NCBI RefSeq assembly: GCF_041260155.1
Contig: NC_091931.1
Coordinates: 23,767,654 to 23,831,653 of the forward strand
DNA length: 64,000 bases
Source of the DNA: Ptychodera flava
Lineage: Eukaryota; Hemichordata; Enteropneusta; Ptychoderidae
Reading direction: 5' to 3'
Of the stretch, positions 35,980 through 48,327 are shown one piece after another; the stretch's first letter is position 1; each line of letters starts with the position of its first letter. The position numbers and the translations under genes are program-made. The notes beneath the pieces were generated by a model. That model saw only the letters and a list, made by a program, of their open reading frames with translations, did no database searches and was not told the origin of the DNA.

Positions 35980-36826
35980 GTCGAAAACGAAGAAGACATA
36001 TATACAAGCCTCACACCCACGTGTTACGAAGTATGAAAGCAGCCTTACATTTTTCATAATAAGCTCAGAATTCCTCTTGGCTTCATGGCAAATTTGACTC
36101 GAAATGAAACAAGTATGCAAATTGGCAGCCCCAGCACTTATTTACTACAAGCAGTTAACAATTATGTTTTTGAGTTTAATTTATTTTTCGAATAGTATGT
36201 ACAATTTAGAAGAGTCAGACAATAATTGTTGAACCACAAGTTAGTAAGTCTGTATCAGTACACATTGGGGATGCATTGTGAATACGAAAAACAGTAAAGG
36301 TAGCATGTTGAATCGAAGAACAGACTCAACCAAACTTACAGGCTCGTCAACATGTTTGTAATTGAACTTGACCGAAAAGACAAGCAATAATGAGTACCAA
36401 AAATAGTAAGTTAGAAACTCTTGGATATTATTTACAACTTTTAAGATTTACTGAATTAAAGTCTGTTTTTTCTTTGTATCATACGAGAAAAAGTCTAAAC
36501 TAAAATACCTAATCTCGCACGCACGGTGAAGATCAAACATGTCGTATTTCCCCCAGCAGGTCAGCATACGGCCGACAGTTTGAGGGCGCGCTCATAAATC
36601 AACAAGTCATCAGCATGCACTAAAAAGGTAATCTACGGCTCTGCCATACTAGTAGTAGGAATTTTGAATTCTTTGCAAAAAGCATCTGTGCAGAAAAAAA
36701 AATCGCATATCCTAAAGTTCAAAGTGAGTCTGCCGAAGCCATCGGAGGGCTGCGTAAGGCCACAGCAAGGATTATCACGAAGCTCCATCGTCGGTCAATG
36801 TCATCTGTTTATCGTGTCCTCGATAG
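35007..36826. other. No gene recognised; contains (CT)n at 35835-35976
   Basis: Downstream flank of DOMON copy B. Apart from an imperfect-to-perfect CT repeat at 35835-35976, I see only short frames. The minus-strand stretch next to 36827 would be the 3' UTR of copy B. Confidence 0.5.
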
Positions 36827-36870
36827 TTACAATCCTATTACTGTAGCCAAGACCATGACCGCAACCAAAA
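36827..36870 (-). CDS. Copy B exon 5: hydrophobic C-terminus
   Basis: Acceptor TTTCTTGTTTGCAG; 44 bases completing a split valine codon, then LVAVMVLATVIGL and stop. With SATIDVSSTFS before it, this fits a GPI-attachment signal better than a transmembrane anchor, because no cytoplasmic tail follows. An upstream in-frame acceptor near 36947 would add about 26 mostly hydrophobic residues. Confidence 0.7.
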
Positions 36871-39800
36871 CTGCAAACAAGAAATAATGCAATATCAGCA
36901 ATTTTGATAACATGAATGAAAAAGAATTCATACTCAGAAACACTAAGACATTCAAATTCCTCTGGCCCGTCTGCCGAAAACTTTGTCCAGCCAAGGTCTG
37001 CCGATACCGGATACACCTCATCCATTGTAAAAGGCGCTTAAATAAAATTCTTTCTTTACCGCCCGCGTGCTGGTAGGTTTTCAGAGAAATTAAGGAAAAA
37101 AAACACAATGTCAATACTATTACAAAAAATATTTTTTACCAAGAGAAACCAAATCAAACATGAGCTTATCTTAATACACTTGTGATTTTTGTCCATGTTT
37201 TCTTTAACCTGCCTGGCTGGTAGGTTTCTCGAAATCCAAGGACGGCAAACAAAGAATTTTCTTTAGATGGCCTAAGTGTAAATGTGCTGTTACCGTTTGC
37301 CTTCTTATTTATTTTTATTTATTTATTTATTTATTTGAATCAGGCTCTAGGCCCATAGAAAAATACCATAAAATAAAGAAAAATAACAGATACACACAAA
37401 AAATCATCTATACAGAAAAAAAACTTCAGTATAAAATAGTTCGCCAGTGCCTGCACTGTAGTGAGTCAATATATGTACAAGCATAAATAGTCTTAATATA
37501 AGAATTCTGAGATCTCTTAATTCTGTTCATAAAGTTAAAAATGTTTTTACGCAGTAACTCGCCAAAAGACAAAACATCATAGACAACAAACATGGTACTA
37601 ATACTACAACGTCTTGACAGATTAAAAAGTCGTCTGAAACAATTATTATACGCCACTCGAATTTTCGTTAGAGAGCGCTTTGTAAAGGTGGACCAAAGCT
37701 GGCAGCAGTATAAATTTGAGCAAAATGATTTAAATAATCTGGTTTTCACCTGTATAGAACAGTAAGCAAACTTCCTGAAAAGAAAGTTACCACGAATATA
37801 CAATAGCCGCATTTGTCTGTTAATGTCATCGTCATCGTTGAAAGAGCTAATTATAAAACACCCAAATACTTGTACGAGTGGACAAAAGAAAGCTTCATAC
37901 CACTAAGACAGATTTCAGGCATATTGATAAGTTTAAAACTATTGGGCATTACAATCATACATACAGTTTTCTTTTGATTATAAATGATATCATGTTCAGC
38001 ACCGTAAACCTCACAAATAAGAATAAGTTTTTGCAGGCCCTTGCTTGTCGGGCAAAAGATAACTAAATCATCAGCGTAACAAATATGATTAAGTCTTCTA
38101 CCACCAAAAAGACAGCCAACATTACAACTGGATAAACTATAGCTAAGTTCATCAATGTAAACATTGAAGAAAAGTGGCGAGAGAATGCCCCCTTGACGAA
38201 CACCGTTTAAAACATTAAATGCAGTAGATAGTGTAGATCCCCACCTGACGCACACTTGTTGAGATCTATACCAAAAAACAATCAGTCGTACGAATATTTC
38301 AGGAACTCCTCTCGATAAAAGCTTCTGAAAAAGTGTCCAATGATTGACACGGTCGAACGCCTTAGAGGCATCCATAAAACATAAAAACATGGGAGTTTTA
38401 TGTGTCTTATAAAACTGAATAACTTCCTTTAAGAGATAAATACATTGATCTGTAGAATGTTTAGCCTTAAAACCGAACTGGTTATCTGATGTATATAAAT
38501 ATGACTCGATATAAGTTAACAAGACATTTTCAAAAATCTTAGAAAATACAGATGACAACGCAATGGGTCGATAATTGCCCTTATCAGCTATATCACCGGC
38601 CTTATCTTTGATAATAGGCACCAAAACAGTAGAAATCATACTAGAAGGTAAATAACCATGTAACAAACAAGCATTGAAAATAATGGTCAGAAGTACAGCA
38701 AGTCTATGACTAGAATACAGTATATGTTCAGATGAAATACCATCAGGACCGCAAGCTTTACTCTTTTCCAACTTACTGACAGCATTCCTAATATCATTAA
38801 CAGAAAACATTTTATGGGAGCCATTGAGCTGAATATTCGACAATTGTTCTTCAACAAATGACTTATTACTCTCTGTCTTAACAGAAGAGTACAAATCTTT
38901 AAAATGGCTATACCACATGTTAGCTATGTCTTTATGTCCCGTAGCTCCCCCGACTGTATTGGCAAGAGGCACCCGACTAGACGCTTGTTGTTCTACATGT
39001 TTCCAGAATTGAATGTCGTTCTTATTGATTAAATCTGAAGCAAGAGCATCTGCTCTAGTTGTACGCTCATTGTTTTTACACCAACGCAGAGCATATTTAA
39101 AATGGGCTCTGGTAGTCTGCATCCTGCGAATATATGACCTTGCTTAGGCTTTGAAAAGCTCATCCAGAGTTTAAAAGCAAATCTAGCTTCATCATGGGCA
39201 GTCTTAACAAATTCATTCCATCCAGGAATATTAAAATTTCTCTTTGTTTTCGAATGAGGAATATTCATCTCAGCTGCCTGAGCGAGACTCTGTACAACAT
39301 TGCTATACAGCAAATCAATATCATTATGATGGTTGGTATTGTTACAATTAACATCAGTACAATGTAAAAGATGGGAAGGTATGACAAGTTCGTTAAGCAA
39401 ATCATCACAATTTAAGCGATATGCTTCAATATGGTGTTCGTTGGCAAGATGCCATTTACAGCAACTTACATGATTGTCAGAATCAAGATCAAAATGCGGG
39501 AGGCTACCAGTATTGATAGAAATACACAGAGGAAAATGGTCCGAAGTATGAAAATCATGAAGAATGGAAATATAGAAATGGCATTGTGACCCTGAAAAGT
39601 TGATAAACAGTGATCAAGCCAGGATGTGGTGGCATGAGAATCACTGAAATAAGTGAAATGGTCTCCAACATCTAAAAGCTTAACATCTGAGAGTACATAA
39701 TTATGATCAGTACAAAAAGACTTGAGTTCATTACCAAAAGAGCTGTTTTTGTTAACACAAGCATTCCAGTCTCCCACAATATATGCACATGGGGTATTAC

Positions 39801-42800
39801 ATTCAGTAACTATAGAATGCACAAGTCCAAGATGACTTAAAAGCATTCATAGTTTTCATTATTACTTCTATCATCACATGGCATGTATACATTAAGAATA
39901 ATTAATTTTTGATCATTGCATTCAAACAGCACACCCATAATCCTATCAGTTTCATTATCAAATTTCAAAATTTTAATAGCATTTCCAAAATCCTTTCTCC
40001 ACAAGATACCAAGGCCGCCATGGGGGCGTCCAATAAGAATTTCTTTATCAACAGGCATGGCTGAAATACCATCAGCATAAAAAGAGTCATTAATATTCCT
40101 AAGAAAACTGAGTTCATCGGCAGCTAACCAAGTCTCTTGAAGTAAAACAATATCATTAGAATTACATAATAAATTGATTTCGTTAACAGACGTTTTCACA
40201 TTTTTACAATTAAAACTTGCAATATTAAGGCCTCCGATCATGACTGTAGTAGGAAAACGTAATCGAGCACAGACAAAAAGACACTAGAAGCTACTCAATC
40301 AAAATAACGTCGAGCCAACACATGTTGAGGCCAGAGGGAAGGCACTAACAATTTACTTACATGATTATCATCCACAAGAATTCTAAAAGATTTCACACGG
40401 ATATTAATCTTGTTAAACAAATACTCTTGCAGACAAGCAGTGCTAGTAGTTGGCTGCAGTCGACTGATGAACACGCCTCCTTTATCGCGCGCAGGTCTGC
40501 TCAAGTTTCGACGAACACCAACAACTTATCAGTGAGATGTGCTAGCGATATCATCCACACATTCATTCGTTCATTTATTCGGTTATTACCCATCTACCCC
40601 TATCTGTATTCCCCCTCCCCCTTCGCTCCCATCCTGTCGTCTGCACTCACACGGAATCAGTCGTACGCAGTGTACGAATCGCGTTGGGTCCACAGTCACA
40701 GAATCTCTACGTGGATTTCAAATTGTTTGCATCGAACTTCTCTCCTAACGTATCGAAGAGGAAGACTATTCTGGCCTGAAGAGTGAAAAAAGTCTTGAGC
40801 TCCCCCCACCCATGCACTTTTCTTAAACTACTGGCAGTCTGCAATGCCGGCATCAATAGAAACGGTCCCTACCTGAAAATGTACTAGATACGTCGATGGT
40901 GGCGCTGTCGCTAGTTTCGTGCGATTCGGACGAAGAACTTGAATGCGAATGGTCCGGGTCACCGGCATTGATGTCATCGGTACTGCTGAAATCGACTTTC
41001 ATTAAAGAGGCTTTCGGCAAACTTTCGTGTTGAGAGCATCTTCCTGTGATGAAAAATATAGTAAAGACTTTATTTCACTCTTCAAAACAAACATATATTT
41101 CTTGCAGCAGTATCAAATACTTGCTTTGCTCAAAACGTTCAACGTATTTTACATGCACTCATAGCAGACACACGCACATACTCAGACTGAAAGATCCGTC
41201 GCTCGAGGGCGCTCTCTACGCTCCCCCTTTTGAGAGGAGGGGAGTGTACGGCGCTTATTTGACAAAACGTGATTATCTGACTAAACTCTTTTTAGCAATA
41301 CCCTGGGGAGTCACTTTAGCCAGCGCACTTCATGCGCGCGGTAATATGTCGCTTCGCGCTTCGTACGATATTTTGAACACGGAGTGTGCCAATTTAACGT
41401 AAATACGAAGTGAGCGTAATTCAATAAAATGATCTATACCTGCCTGAACTCTGACTATTGCTCATTCCCTAACTCCTTTAGTGAACAAAATTTCTGGTTC
41501 GTTTGTGAAACGTAATTCGACTGATTTTCCAAGGAGTACTCAAGATTTTCACTCCTGCAGGCAACTTTGACTTCTATTGATATGCTCATGAGGATCTGAC
41601 CGGCCGTCACGCTATTCACGTTCGAACGAGCGACATCCTTATTAGCATATCAGGTATAGGTCATTTTATTGAATTACGCTCACTTTTGTTGATTTTGCCG
41701 TTCAAAGTTCCGATACATGTTGTGTCGTCGTAATAGACCCACTTTCGATGGCAGTTGGCCCGCAGCTATCCGTGGCGGAGTTGAGCTTTGACCGGCATAG
41801 CGATCCCCCCTACCCCGCCAACAGATAGCTGCGTTACTGGGTTGACCTTTGACCCGCATAGCGATCCCCGCTACCCCGCCAACAGATAGCTGCGTTTCCA
41901 CAGCTAAGTCACTGACTGTAGATCACTCTGGACAGTCATGAACATGCGATGCACTTCACACTTGAACTGGTAATAAAGATGAAATGATTACCGCCACTGC
42001 AGGGCCCGGTTCCCATCAGCAAGTAGAAGTCCATCGTCAAGTCGAAAAATTTAGAATCATTCGGCCGAGACGTGCTCCGCGAGAACGAGCATGATATAAT
42101 TCCATTGTTGGCGGCGATCGACATGTCTGACAGCCCATTCTGCAAATGAAGAGACCAGATATGAACTGAAAATGCTCACGTGCTTCATTATATATTGAAG
42201 TTATGTGTAAATTTGAACCTTTGCCACTTTTATTAAACTTCGTTGAAATTATTATGATCAACATAATGAACAATAATCACCGGCGATTAATTCGAAAAGG
42301 TCATTAAGTATACAAATATGTAATTAGCTGAAATAAAAATATTAAAGTTATTTGACTGCTCTTATTGTATCATCACTTTATATAGCAAGTGTAATTAACG
42401 TTGGCCAAGTCTTCCAAGCCATATATGCCGAGCTGTGAAAGCTCATTAGATATGCAAATTATAAATTAGCTGACATGAAAATGTGAAATGACTTTCGATA
42501 TTGTTTTAACCTAGTACCTGGTATAATCATCAATGTACATAGCATGTTTTGCCAACATTGATCAAGTAAATCCCGGTGAGTCCCTAATAAGCAAAGTTCA
42601 TTAAATATGTAAATTAGGAATTGGCTTAAGTAAAAATGCTTAATGTTGTATCATGGTATCTGCAATATGTGTAGCAAATTTTGTCAACTTTGGTCATAAA
42701 TTCAGATATATATCTCTAATTAGGAAAGATCATTAAATATGCAAATTAGGAATTGGCTGAAGAGAAAATGCTTAATGACGTTCAATAATATTGTATTATA

Positions 42801-45800
42801 GTGTCTTTAATGTACATAGCAAGTTTCATCAGTTTTGATCAAGTCAATTCAGATAAATATCCCTAATTAATATTCAAATTAGGTTTTGGCTGAAGTAAAA
42901 ATGTCTTTTGACTTTAAATAATGTTATGTCACAGTATCTTTGATGTATATAGCAAATTTCAACAACTACAATCAAGTTAATTCAGATCTATATCCCTAAT
43001 TGGGAAAGTTCATTAAATATGCAAATTTGGAATTGGCTGAAGTAAAAATGCTTAATGACTTTCAAAAACGTTGTATCATAGCGGCTTTAATACATGTAGC
43101 AAGTTTCATCAACTTTGGTCCAGTCATTTCAAATATATATCCCTAATTAACAAAGTTCATGAAATATGCAAATTAGGAATTGGCTGAAGTTAAAACGCCT
43201 AATGACTTCAATAATGTTAAATCATAGTATCTTTAATATACATACCAAGTTTGGTTAATTTTGATCGAGTCAAATCATTAAATTTGCAAATTAGCATTTA
43301 TCTTTCATGTCACCCCTTAATGGTTCCCACTGCTGATATATCTTGGTGTGATCAACATTTGTAGCAAATCTCATCAAATTGTTTGTAGTCGTTTTTAATG
43401 TATATCCGTTTTTTCTAAAATCATTAATTATGCAAATGAGCAAAAAGTGTGCAAGCCACACCCACCAAAAACTAATCAGTTCTTGCCATTTGCTAACTGA
43501 ATATATGTACCAGATTTGATTCTGATACTGATAAGCCGTTTTTGAGATATCGGACTAACAGACAGACAGACACACAGACGGACAGACAGACAGACAGACA
43601 TCGCTGCGACATATGCTCACGTGTGTAAACACGTGAGCAAAAATCGGCCGTAGGTGCATGTACTGTATGTTACCAACTGCAACAAATTTATTCACAAGTA
43701 CAAACATAAACATAACTTGACACGTGCACCTAGAATATGTAAAGTGACCATGTTACATGTTTTTAGGGACATGTATAATTAGGTACTGCTGTAGCGTGGA
43801 GGCTATTGCAAGTGCACATGATGGTTGATTTAAACTTTTGTCTTGTCTTTTGGCATCCCATTATCATTAATATGCCTCTTGCCAAATTAACACTGATTAC
43901 GATACGAACAAAGATAATGTAGCTATTTTCATTGAGGGGTGCGGGTAAGCGTGTGTTGAGATTGTGTAATGTAAACACAGTGTACTGCCACTGATCGGAC
44001 GTCGACACTAGGTGGCGTGCTGACAAGGAGACAGCCTGCCGAGACGCGACACGAAACAATCTCGCAACTGTGGGTCTTACTGATTGAATAGTCTCCTTGT
44101 AACTGCAATTTCGGTAAGGGAGCCTTCAGTAATTACAGGGGGGTGGGCCGGGGAATTTCGCGAACACCTGTACCGTAAAATGTGACCCTCCCCCCAATCC
44201 TCCTGTCTAAAATGTGACCCTCCCCCTTGTCCGACATTCTAAAACTTGACCCTCCCCCCACCCGCTGCGGTATTCTCCCCGGGAATAACTAAAACAGTAT
44301 CAGCTAATTTACATAACAATTGGTTCAATTGTTATGTTAGGGACAAATTACAGAGGGGAGGGCTGGTGTTTTTGGAGGGACAGTCGCAATTTATAACGCA
44401 AGAATTTTTGAAGAGATATGGTATTTCATATAGTTTAGGGAGGGTCACCATATTTTGTGCAACTATAAGAAGGCAAGATGTAGCTGATTTAGTGCTTCAT
44501 CCAAAAATATCAAATCATAATACATGGAGTCTATCAGGCAAATTATTGACAATTTACCCCTACAAAACATGCTATATCTGTATTTTATATATGTTTGATA
44601 ATGTATTTAAATGTACTTTGCTTGAATAGGGAAGTAAAATGAGCATTTGTGTAAAAGAAATTTATTTCTGAATTTCATCTAAAAAGTTGGTTCACTATCC
44701 ATGGTGTTTATGATGAAACTATGAATAATTTTTTTTCAGTAAAAAATTAGATAAATCTGTGCATTTATGCATGCCTGATTATTCACATTGATAAGACTAG
44801 AGTGGTTACAAGTCCATGGTATGCAAGAAATTTGATTTTGGAATTTCACCAAAATGTCGATTCACTATGCATTGGGGTCTATGATGAAACTATGAATAAT
44901 TTTTTTTTCAGTACAAAATTAGATAAATCTGTGCATTTATGTATGCTTGATTATTAAGATTATTGTTCTTGATTAGACTAGAGTTGTTACAAGTCTATGG
45001 TTGTGTAAGAAATTTAATTTTGGAATCTCACCAAATGTCAATTCACTATGCATGGCCGTCTATAAGTGTGTGCGTATTTTGTTGGTGATTTCCTATTCAG
45101 GAAATATCACACGGACAATCAAAGTTTTGGCCATAATATCAGCTTCTGTCAAAAGTGACCCTCCCCCCCCCCAAGATAGGTTTCTAAAAAGTGACCCTCC
45201 CCCAATTTCCCCGACCCACCCCCCTGTAATTACTGAAGGCTCCCTAATCGTTACGACCCTGGTATTAGTTTTTCGGACCGATATCGATCGTACAGCGGCA
45301 GGGCCCTCCCAAGGGTCGGGCCAGTACGCCTCATGACTGAGCTCCGTAAAACTCGTATCATGGCTGCATGGGTTTAAAATTAATTTCCTGCAGAGATTTT
45401 GAGATAACGATTCAAGCAACAGGTTTTTTTTCTCAAATATTAAAACGCATCCGCATCCGGCCATGGATTGATCTAGATATGACGTCATTGGTTTAACTGT
45501 AGAACTATAAAGAATAAGCTGAAATCAAAGTGTAAGGCGGCTAACTGCATGTCATATAATATAGTCTTCAACAGACAGCAAGATCCGAGCTTGCAGATGG
45601 ACATCAAAGGTGATACCATTCGGTAAAGTTTGTAACCATTTCATTGTCGAAATACAGTACCAACTGTGCGACGGTTAATGGCTTTGCTCATGTAGCATTG
45701 AATGATGACCGTACTCAGCTCAATGCCTCATCTTTTCAAAACAAACGGCGATAACCACGACTTACGCTCTAATTTTACACTTGCTTTGAACAGTTAAAAA

Positions 45801-46850
45801 TTATCAACCGATGTCGATCGACCGCTCACTACTGTTGCCACCACGACGTTTTGACATGGACCGAATCTGGGCGCTGGTTTGAGTTGTACAAATGGGGACA
45901 TTTTTGTAAAGTGATGCTGTTCAAGTAGATACTACTAGAATGGAAGTAGTTCAGAAATGCAGGCGAATGCCTTTTTTCGTGAGCAGAGCAGCCAGCTGTA
46001 GAAATGGAGCAGGGGACCAGACTAGTTCGAAGGTTACTGTATCTCGGACATATGTCAGATGCGTGAAGTTCTATATAAGCTAGCGGTTCACTTACACTGT
46101 CACCGGGCATGTTCATTTTACCTTGGTTGTAAAACGTCTTAACGGACGTGGAGAACCCATCATTGATACACATCACCCCGTTGTCGGTGCCCTGCGTCAA
46201 AAATGGAAAGACATTTCAAAAGAAAAGTACTTTTATTTGACACAGACAAACAAGTCTACGTGTTACAGAGACGATACGGCAGGTGATAAGCTCATAATTG
46301 TGTATTAGCGTAAGGGAAATTTAAACAAGAAAAATGCACAATTACGATAATTGCAATATCATGATCATGCAGGCACCATGAACTGATTATAATGATATGT
46401 GGTTACGGGCATGATTCAGCATTTCATTTTTAAATTATCACGGACTAATTCCTAAACTGAAGCTTGCGATTGACACGTATGACTTACTGTCAATTTTCGG
46501 TTTGTTATGCAGATATCGTGCAAATTGTCACTTTAATAATATCTCAACGGATGAACGATTTTCATTTCCAGGGCGGCTGATCAAACTCTCACCATCTTTT
46601 TGTCGTAAGAAAACGCGACGGCTATCCAGCCTTCGCTATTTGTTCGTTCCCCAACGATCTCAAAGTCAACGTTGCCACCATTCTCCTTGTACGAGAGGAA
46701 AAAGTCGCACGCTTCTGCGCTCGGGTCGCAGTGCTCCGGGTCCGAGTAGCATGCTTTGCTGGTTCCACAACCAGTCCTGTTGATCGCAGTGCCGTTGGCC
46801 ATCACGGCAAAACATATCATCAAGCAGACACTTTGTAGACTAGACTCCAT
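36827..46850 (-). CDS. DOMON-domain protein, probably GPI-anchored, copy B (complete)
   Basis: Five exons on the minus strand: 46593-46850, 46096-46191, 41992-42139, 40873-41043 and 36827-36870. Together they give 717 bases, 238 residues plus stop, with every splice GT-AG and in phase. A signal peptide (MESSLQSVCLMICFAVMANG) leads into an FRRS1-like DOMON domain (exons 1-3: GCGTSKACYSDPEHC, then KM-GTDNGVMCINDG, then KFFDLTMDFYLLMGTGPCSGG). An acidic/Ser/His linker with SSSSSESHE follows, then LVAVMVLATVIGL at the very C-terminus. DOMON domains bind haem or sugars. FRRS1 also has reeler and cytochrome b561 regions, which are absent here, so this is a DOMON-only surface protein and reductase activity is not expected. 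Intron 4 carries a LINE; intron 3 carries two repeat arrays or elements. Paralogues lie at 21513-26532 and 60663 onwards. Confidence 0.8.
37851..39122 (-). pseudogene. LINE ORF2 reverse transcriptase segment
   Basis: A 423-codon open stretch with reverse transcriptase blocks in order: KACGPDGIS, YRPIALSS, FLCFMDASKAFDRVNH, NGVRQGGILSPLFF, ICYADDLVIF (catalytic YADD) and YKYLGVL. It begins and ends at frameshifts. Continuation after the last one (37426-37812, another frame) encodes a CR1-like C-terminal region with KIRVAYNNCFRRLF. Confidence 0.9.
39466..40241 (-). pseudogene. LINE ORF2 APE-type endonuclease segment
   Basis: Starts MIGGLNIASFNCKNV, with IVLLQETWL, HGGLGILWRK and IILNVYMPCD, then, after a one-base shift near 39840, YIVGDWNACV and a TSWLDHC block. 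These are the endonuclease/exonuclease/phosphatase motifs of CR1-type LINEs. The shifts show the copy is dead. Confidence 0.85.
40873..41043 (-). CDS. Copy B exon 4: short Ser/His linker
   Basis: 171 bases with acceptor CATCACAG and donor GTAGGG. Encodes RCSQHESLPKAS, VDFSSTDDINAGDPD, HSHSSSSSESHE and SATIDVSSTFS. It is 99 bases shorter than the equivalent exon in A and C, because the SSSESHE unit is present only once here. Confidence 0.78.
41188..41407. repeat. Fragment of a short element also seen at 59111
   Basis: ACTGAAAGATCCGTCGCTCG followed by AGGGCGCTC is shared with the 59111-59195 insertion. Here only the left end is recognisable. Confidence 0.5.
41408..41685. mobile_element. 278-bp miniature inverted-repeat element
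   Basis: The left terminus AAGTGAGCGTAATTCAATAA and the reverse complement of the right terminus match over about 34 bases with one or two differences. No coding content; a target duplication is not evident. It lies in intron 3 of copy B. Confidence 0.8.
41746..41896. repeat. Two ~70-bp tandem units
   Basis: GCATAGCGATCCCC, TACCCCGCCAACAGATAGCT and GCGTT recur in the same order at an interval of about 70 bases in intron 3 of copy B. Confidence 0.8.
41992..42139 (-). CDS. Copy B exon 3: end of DOMON domain
   Basis: 148 bases, acceptor CATTTGCAG and donor GTAATC, phase 0 in and 1 out. Encodes NGLSDMSIAANNGIISCSF, then FFDLTMDFYLLMGTGPCSGG, matching the C-terminal strands of FRRS1-like DOMON domains (ISCSFTR and DL...YYL). 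Same length and borders as copy C exon 3. Confidence 0.82.
42300..43645. repeat. Diverged ~140-bp tandem array ending in ACAG repeat and hairpin
   Basis: AATATGCAAATTAGGAATTGGCT-type phrases recur about eight times at roughly 140-base spacing, with ATCCCTAATTA and AGCAAGTTTCATCAACTTTG between. The array ends with GAGATATCGGACTAACAGAC, an ACAG/ACGG repeat and the palindrome GCTCACGTGTGTAAACACGTGAGC-like stem near 43616-43640. No gene. Confidence 0.85.
44118..45244. mobile_element. 1.1-kb inverted-repeat element with TAA target duplication
   Basis: The left end GGGAGCCTTCAGTAATTACA and the reverse complement of the right end are identical for 30 bases, continuing with G-rich similarity. TAA flanks both sides (44115-44117, 45245-45247). 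A 3-base TAA duplication is typical of PIF/Harbinger elements. The interior has no transposase but holds about two and a half ~180-bp tandem units (44640-45060) and C-tracts. Non-autonomous. In intron 2 of copy B... more exactly between its exons 2 and 3. Confidence 0.85.
45248..46095. other. Intron 2 remainder of copy B; nothing recognised
   Basis: No repeat or exon is recognised between the TAA-flanked element and exon 2. Confidence 0.5.
46096..46191 (-). CDS. Copy B exon 2: DOMON core
   Basis: 96 bases, acceptor GACGCAG and donor GTAAGTG, phase 0 to 0. Encodes GTDNGVMCINDGFSTSVKTF then YNQGKMNMPGDS. Joined to KKM from exon 1 it gives the KMGxDxVxxC motif characteristic of DOMON domains. 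Confidence 0.82.
46593..46850 (-). CDS. Copy B exon 1: signal peptide and first half of DOMON domain
   Basis: Start at 46850; MESSLQSVCLMICFAVMANG is a signal peptide. The mature part has NRTGCGTSKACYSDPEHCDP, FFLSYKENGGNVDFEI and IAVAFSYDKKM, then the donor GTGAGAG in phase 0. An upstream in-frame ATG at 46988 would put about 46 residues before the signal peptide and is therefore unlikely. Confidence 0.82.
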
Positions 46851-47384
46851 GGTAGACGCTGCTGTTGGATTCTGTTGAGAAAGCAAATGACACGTCACAC
46901 ACGTCAAGTTTGCAGCCGAAATTTTGCCATCGTCACGAGCACTGTACGCTCGCCACCGGACAGCAGCGTCCAAATCTAGGAAAAGCAAAGCACATTATGG
47001 TCTCGTAATCAGCAAGCGACGGTGTTTCGAAACAGGGGCTATTTTTTAAATTTATAATTTTATTTCAGTATACTAATACTTATAAAGGGAGATGTAGTCG
47101 GAACTGTGCTTAAAGGTCTTGTGGACCCATATGACCAATTTAAACACTGTATGCAATTGAGGTACGTTTGGATCCACAATGGCCAAATTAATGTCCATAA
47201 TGTGCATCGTAAAATGTCGCTGCTATGCTGACTTGCATCTAGATATCGTGCAACGAAGAAGTATATAATTGTTGTCAACAAGAGAGCCACACAAGTGAAG
47301 TTCCGACGACCCCTTTCCTTTAAATGCAATCCGCCCTTACGGTAGAGATGTCGACATTGTGAGATATACAAAGCAAAAACATTG
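46851..47384. other. 5' flank of copy B, no clear promoter motif
   Basis: Would hold the 5' UTR and promoter of copy B. It contains an AT-rich stretch near 47040-47070, but nothing I would call a TATA box with confidence. Confidence 0.4.
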
Positions 47385-48327
47385 CATACATACATACATA
47401 CATACATACATACATACATACATACATACATACATACATACATACATACATACATACATACATACATACATACATACATACATACATACATACATACATA
47501 CATACATACATACAATACATACAAATACATACATACATACATACATACATACATACATACATACATACATACATACATACATACATAATACATACATACA
47601 AATACATACAAATACATACATACATACATACATACATACATACATACATACATACATACATACATACAAATACATACAAATACATACATACATACATACA
47701 TACATACATACATACATACATACATACATACATACATACATACATACATACATACATACATACATACATACATACATACATACATACAATACATACATAC
47801 ATACATACATACATACATACATACATACATACATACATACATACATACATACATACATACATACATACATACATACATACATACATACATACATACATAC
47901 ATACATACATACATACAAATACATACAAATACATACAAATACATAAATACATACATACATACATACATACATACATACATACATACATACATACATACAT
48001 ACATACATACATACATACATACATACATACATACATACATACATACATACATACATACATACATACATACATACATACATACAAATACATACAAATACAT
48101 ACATACATACATACATACATACATACATACATACATACATACATACATACATACATACATACATACATACATACATGCATACATACATGCATGCATGCAT
48201 GCATGCATGCATGCATGCATGCATGCATGCATGCATGCATGCATACATACATACATACATACATACATACATACATACATACATACATACATACATACAT
48301 ACATACATACATACATACATACATGCA
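47385..48327. repeat. (TACA)n microsatellite, ~940 bp
   Basis: Tetranucleotide TACA with scattered AAATACA and single-base slips, and an internal (TGCA)n block at about 48176-48243. It creates very long but meaningless MYVCMYVC/HTYIHTYI frames on both strands. Confidence 0.98.

Larger units (their letters stand above)
37305..40510 (-). mobile_element. CR1/L2/Rex1-type LINE, 5'-truncated, in intron 4 of copy B
   Basis: On the minus strand, from 5' to 3': the C-terminus of ORF1 (40295-40504, ending SLWPQHVLARRYFD), an APE-type endonuclease, a reverse transcriptase and a short (AAAT)n tail at about 37305-37336 after GGGCCTAGAGCCTGATTCAA. ORF2 is interrupted by frameshifts near 39840, 39590, 39125 and 37855. 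It lies in the sense orientation of the host gene. The ORF1 N-terminus and 5' UTR are missing. Confidence 0.9.

Noticed and set aside
35773-36120. Frames rich in RERERE or SLSLSL at CT repeats (also near 21828, 22675, 61747)
   Set aside because: Simple CT/GA dinucleotide translation.
43610-43645. Helitron terminus (hairpin at the end of a repeat array)
   Set aside because: The hairpin is good, but the CTRR end that should follow within about ten bases is absent.
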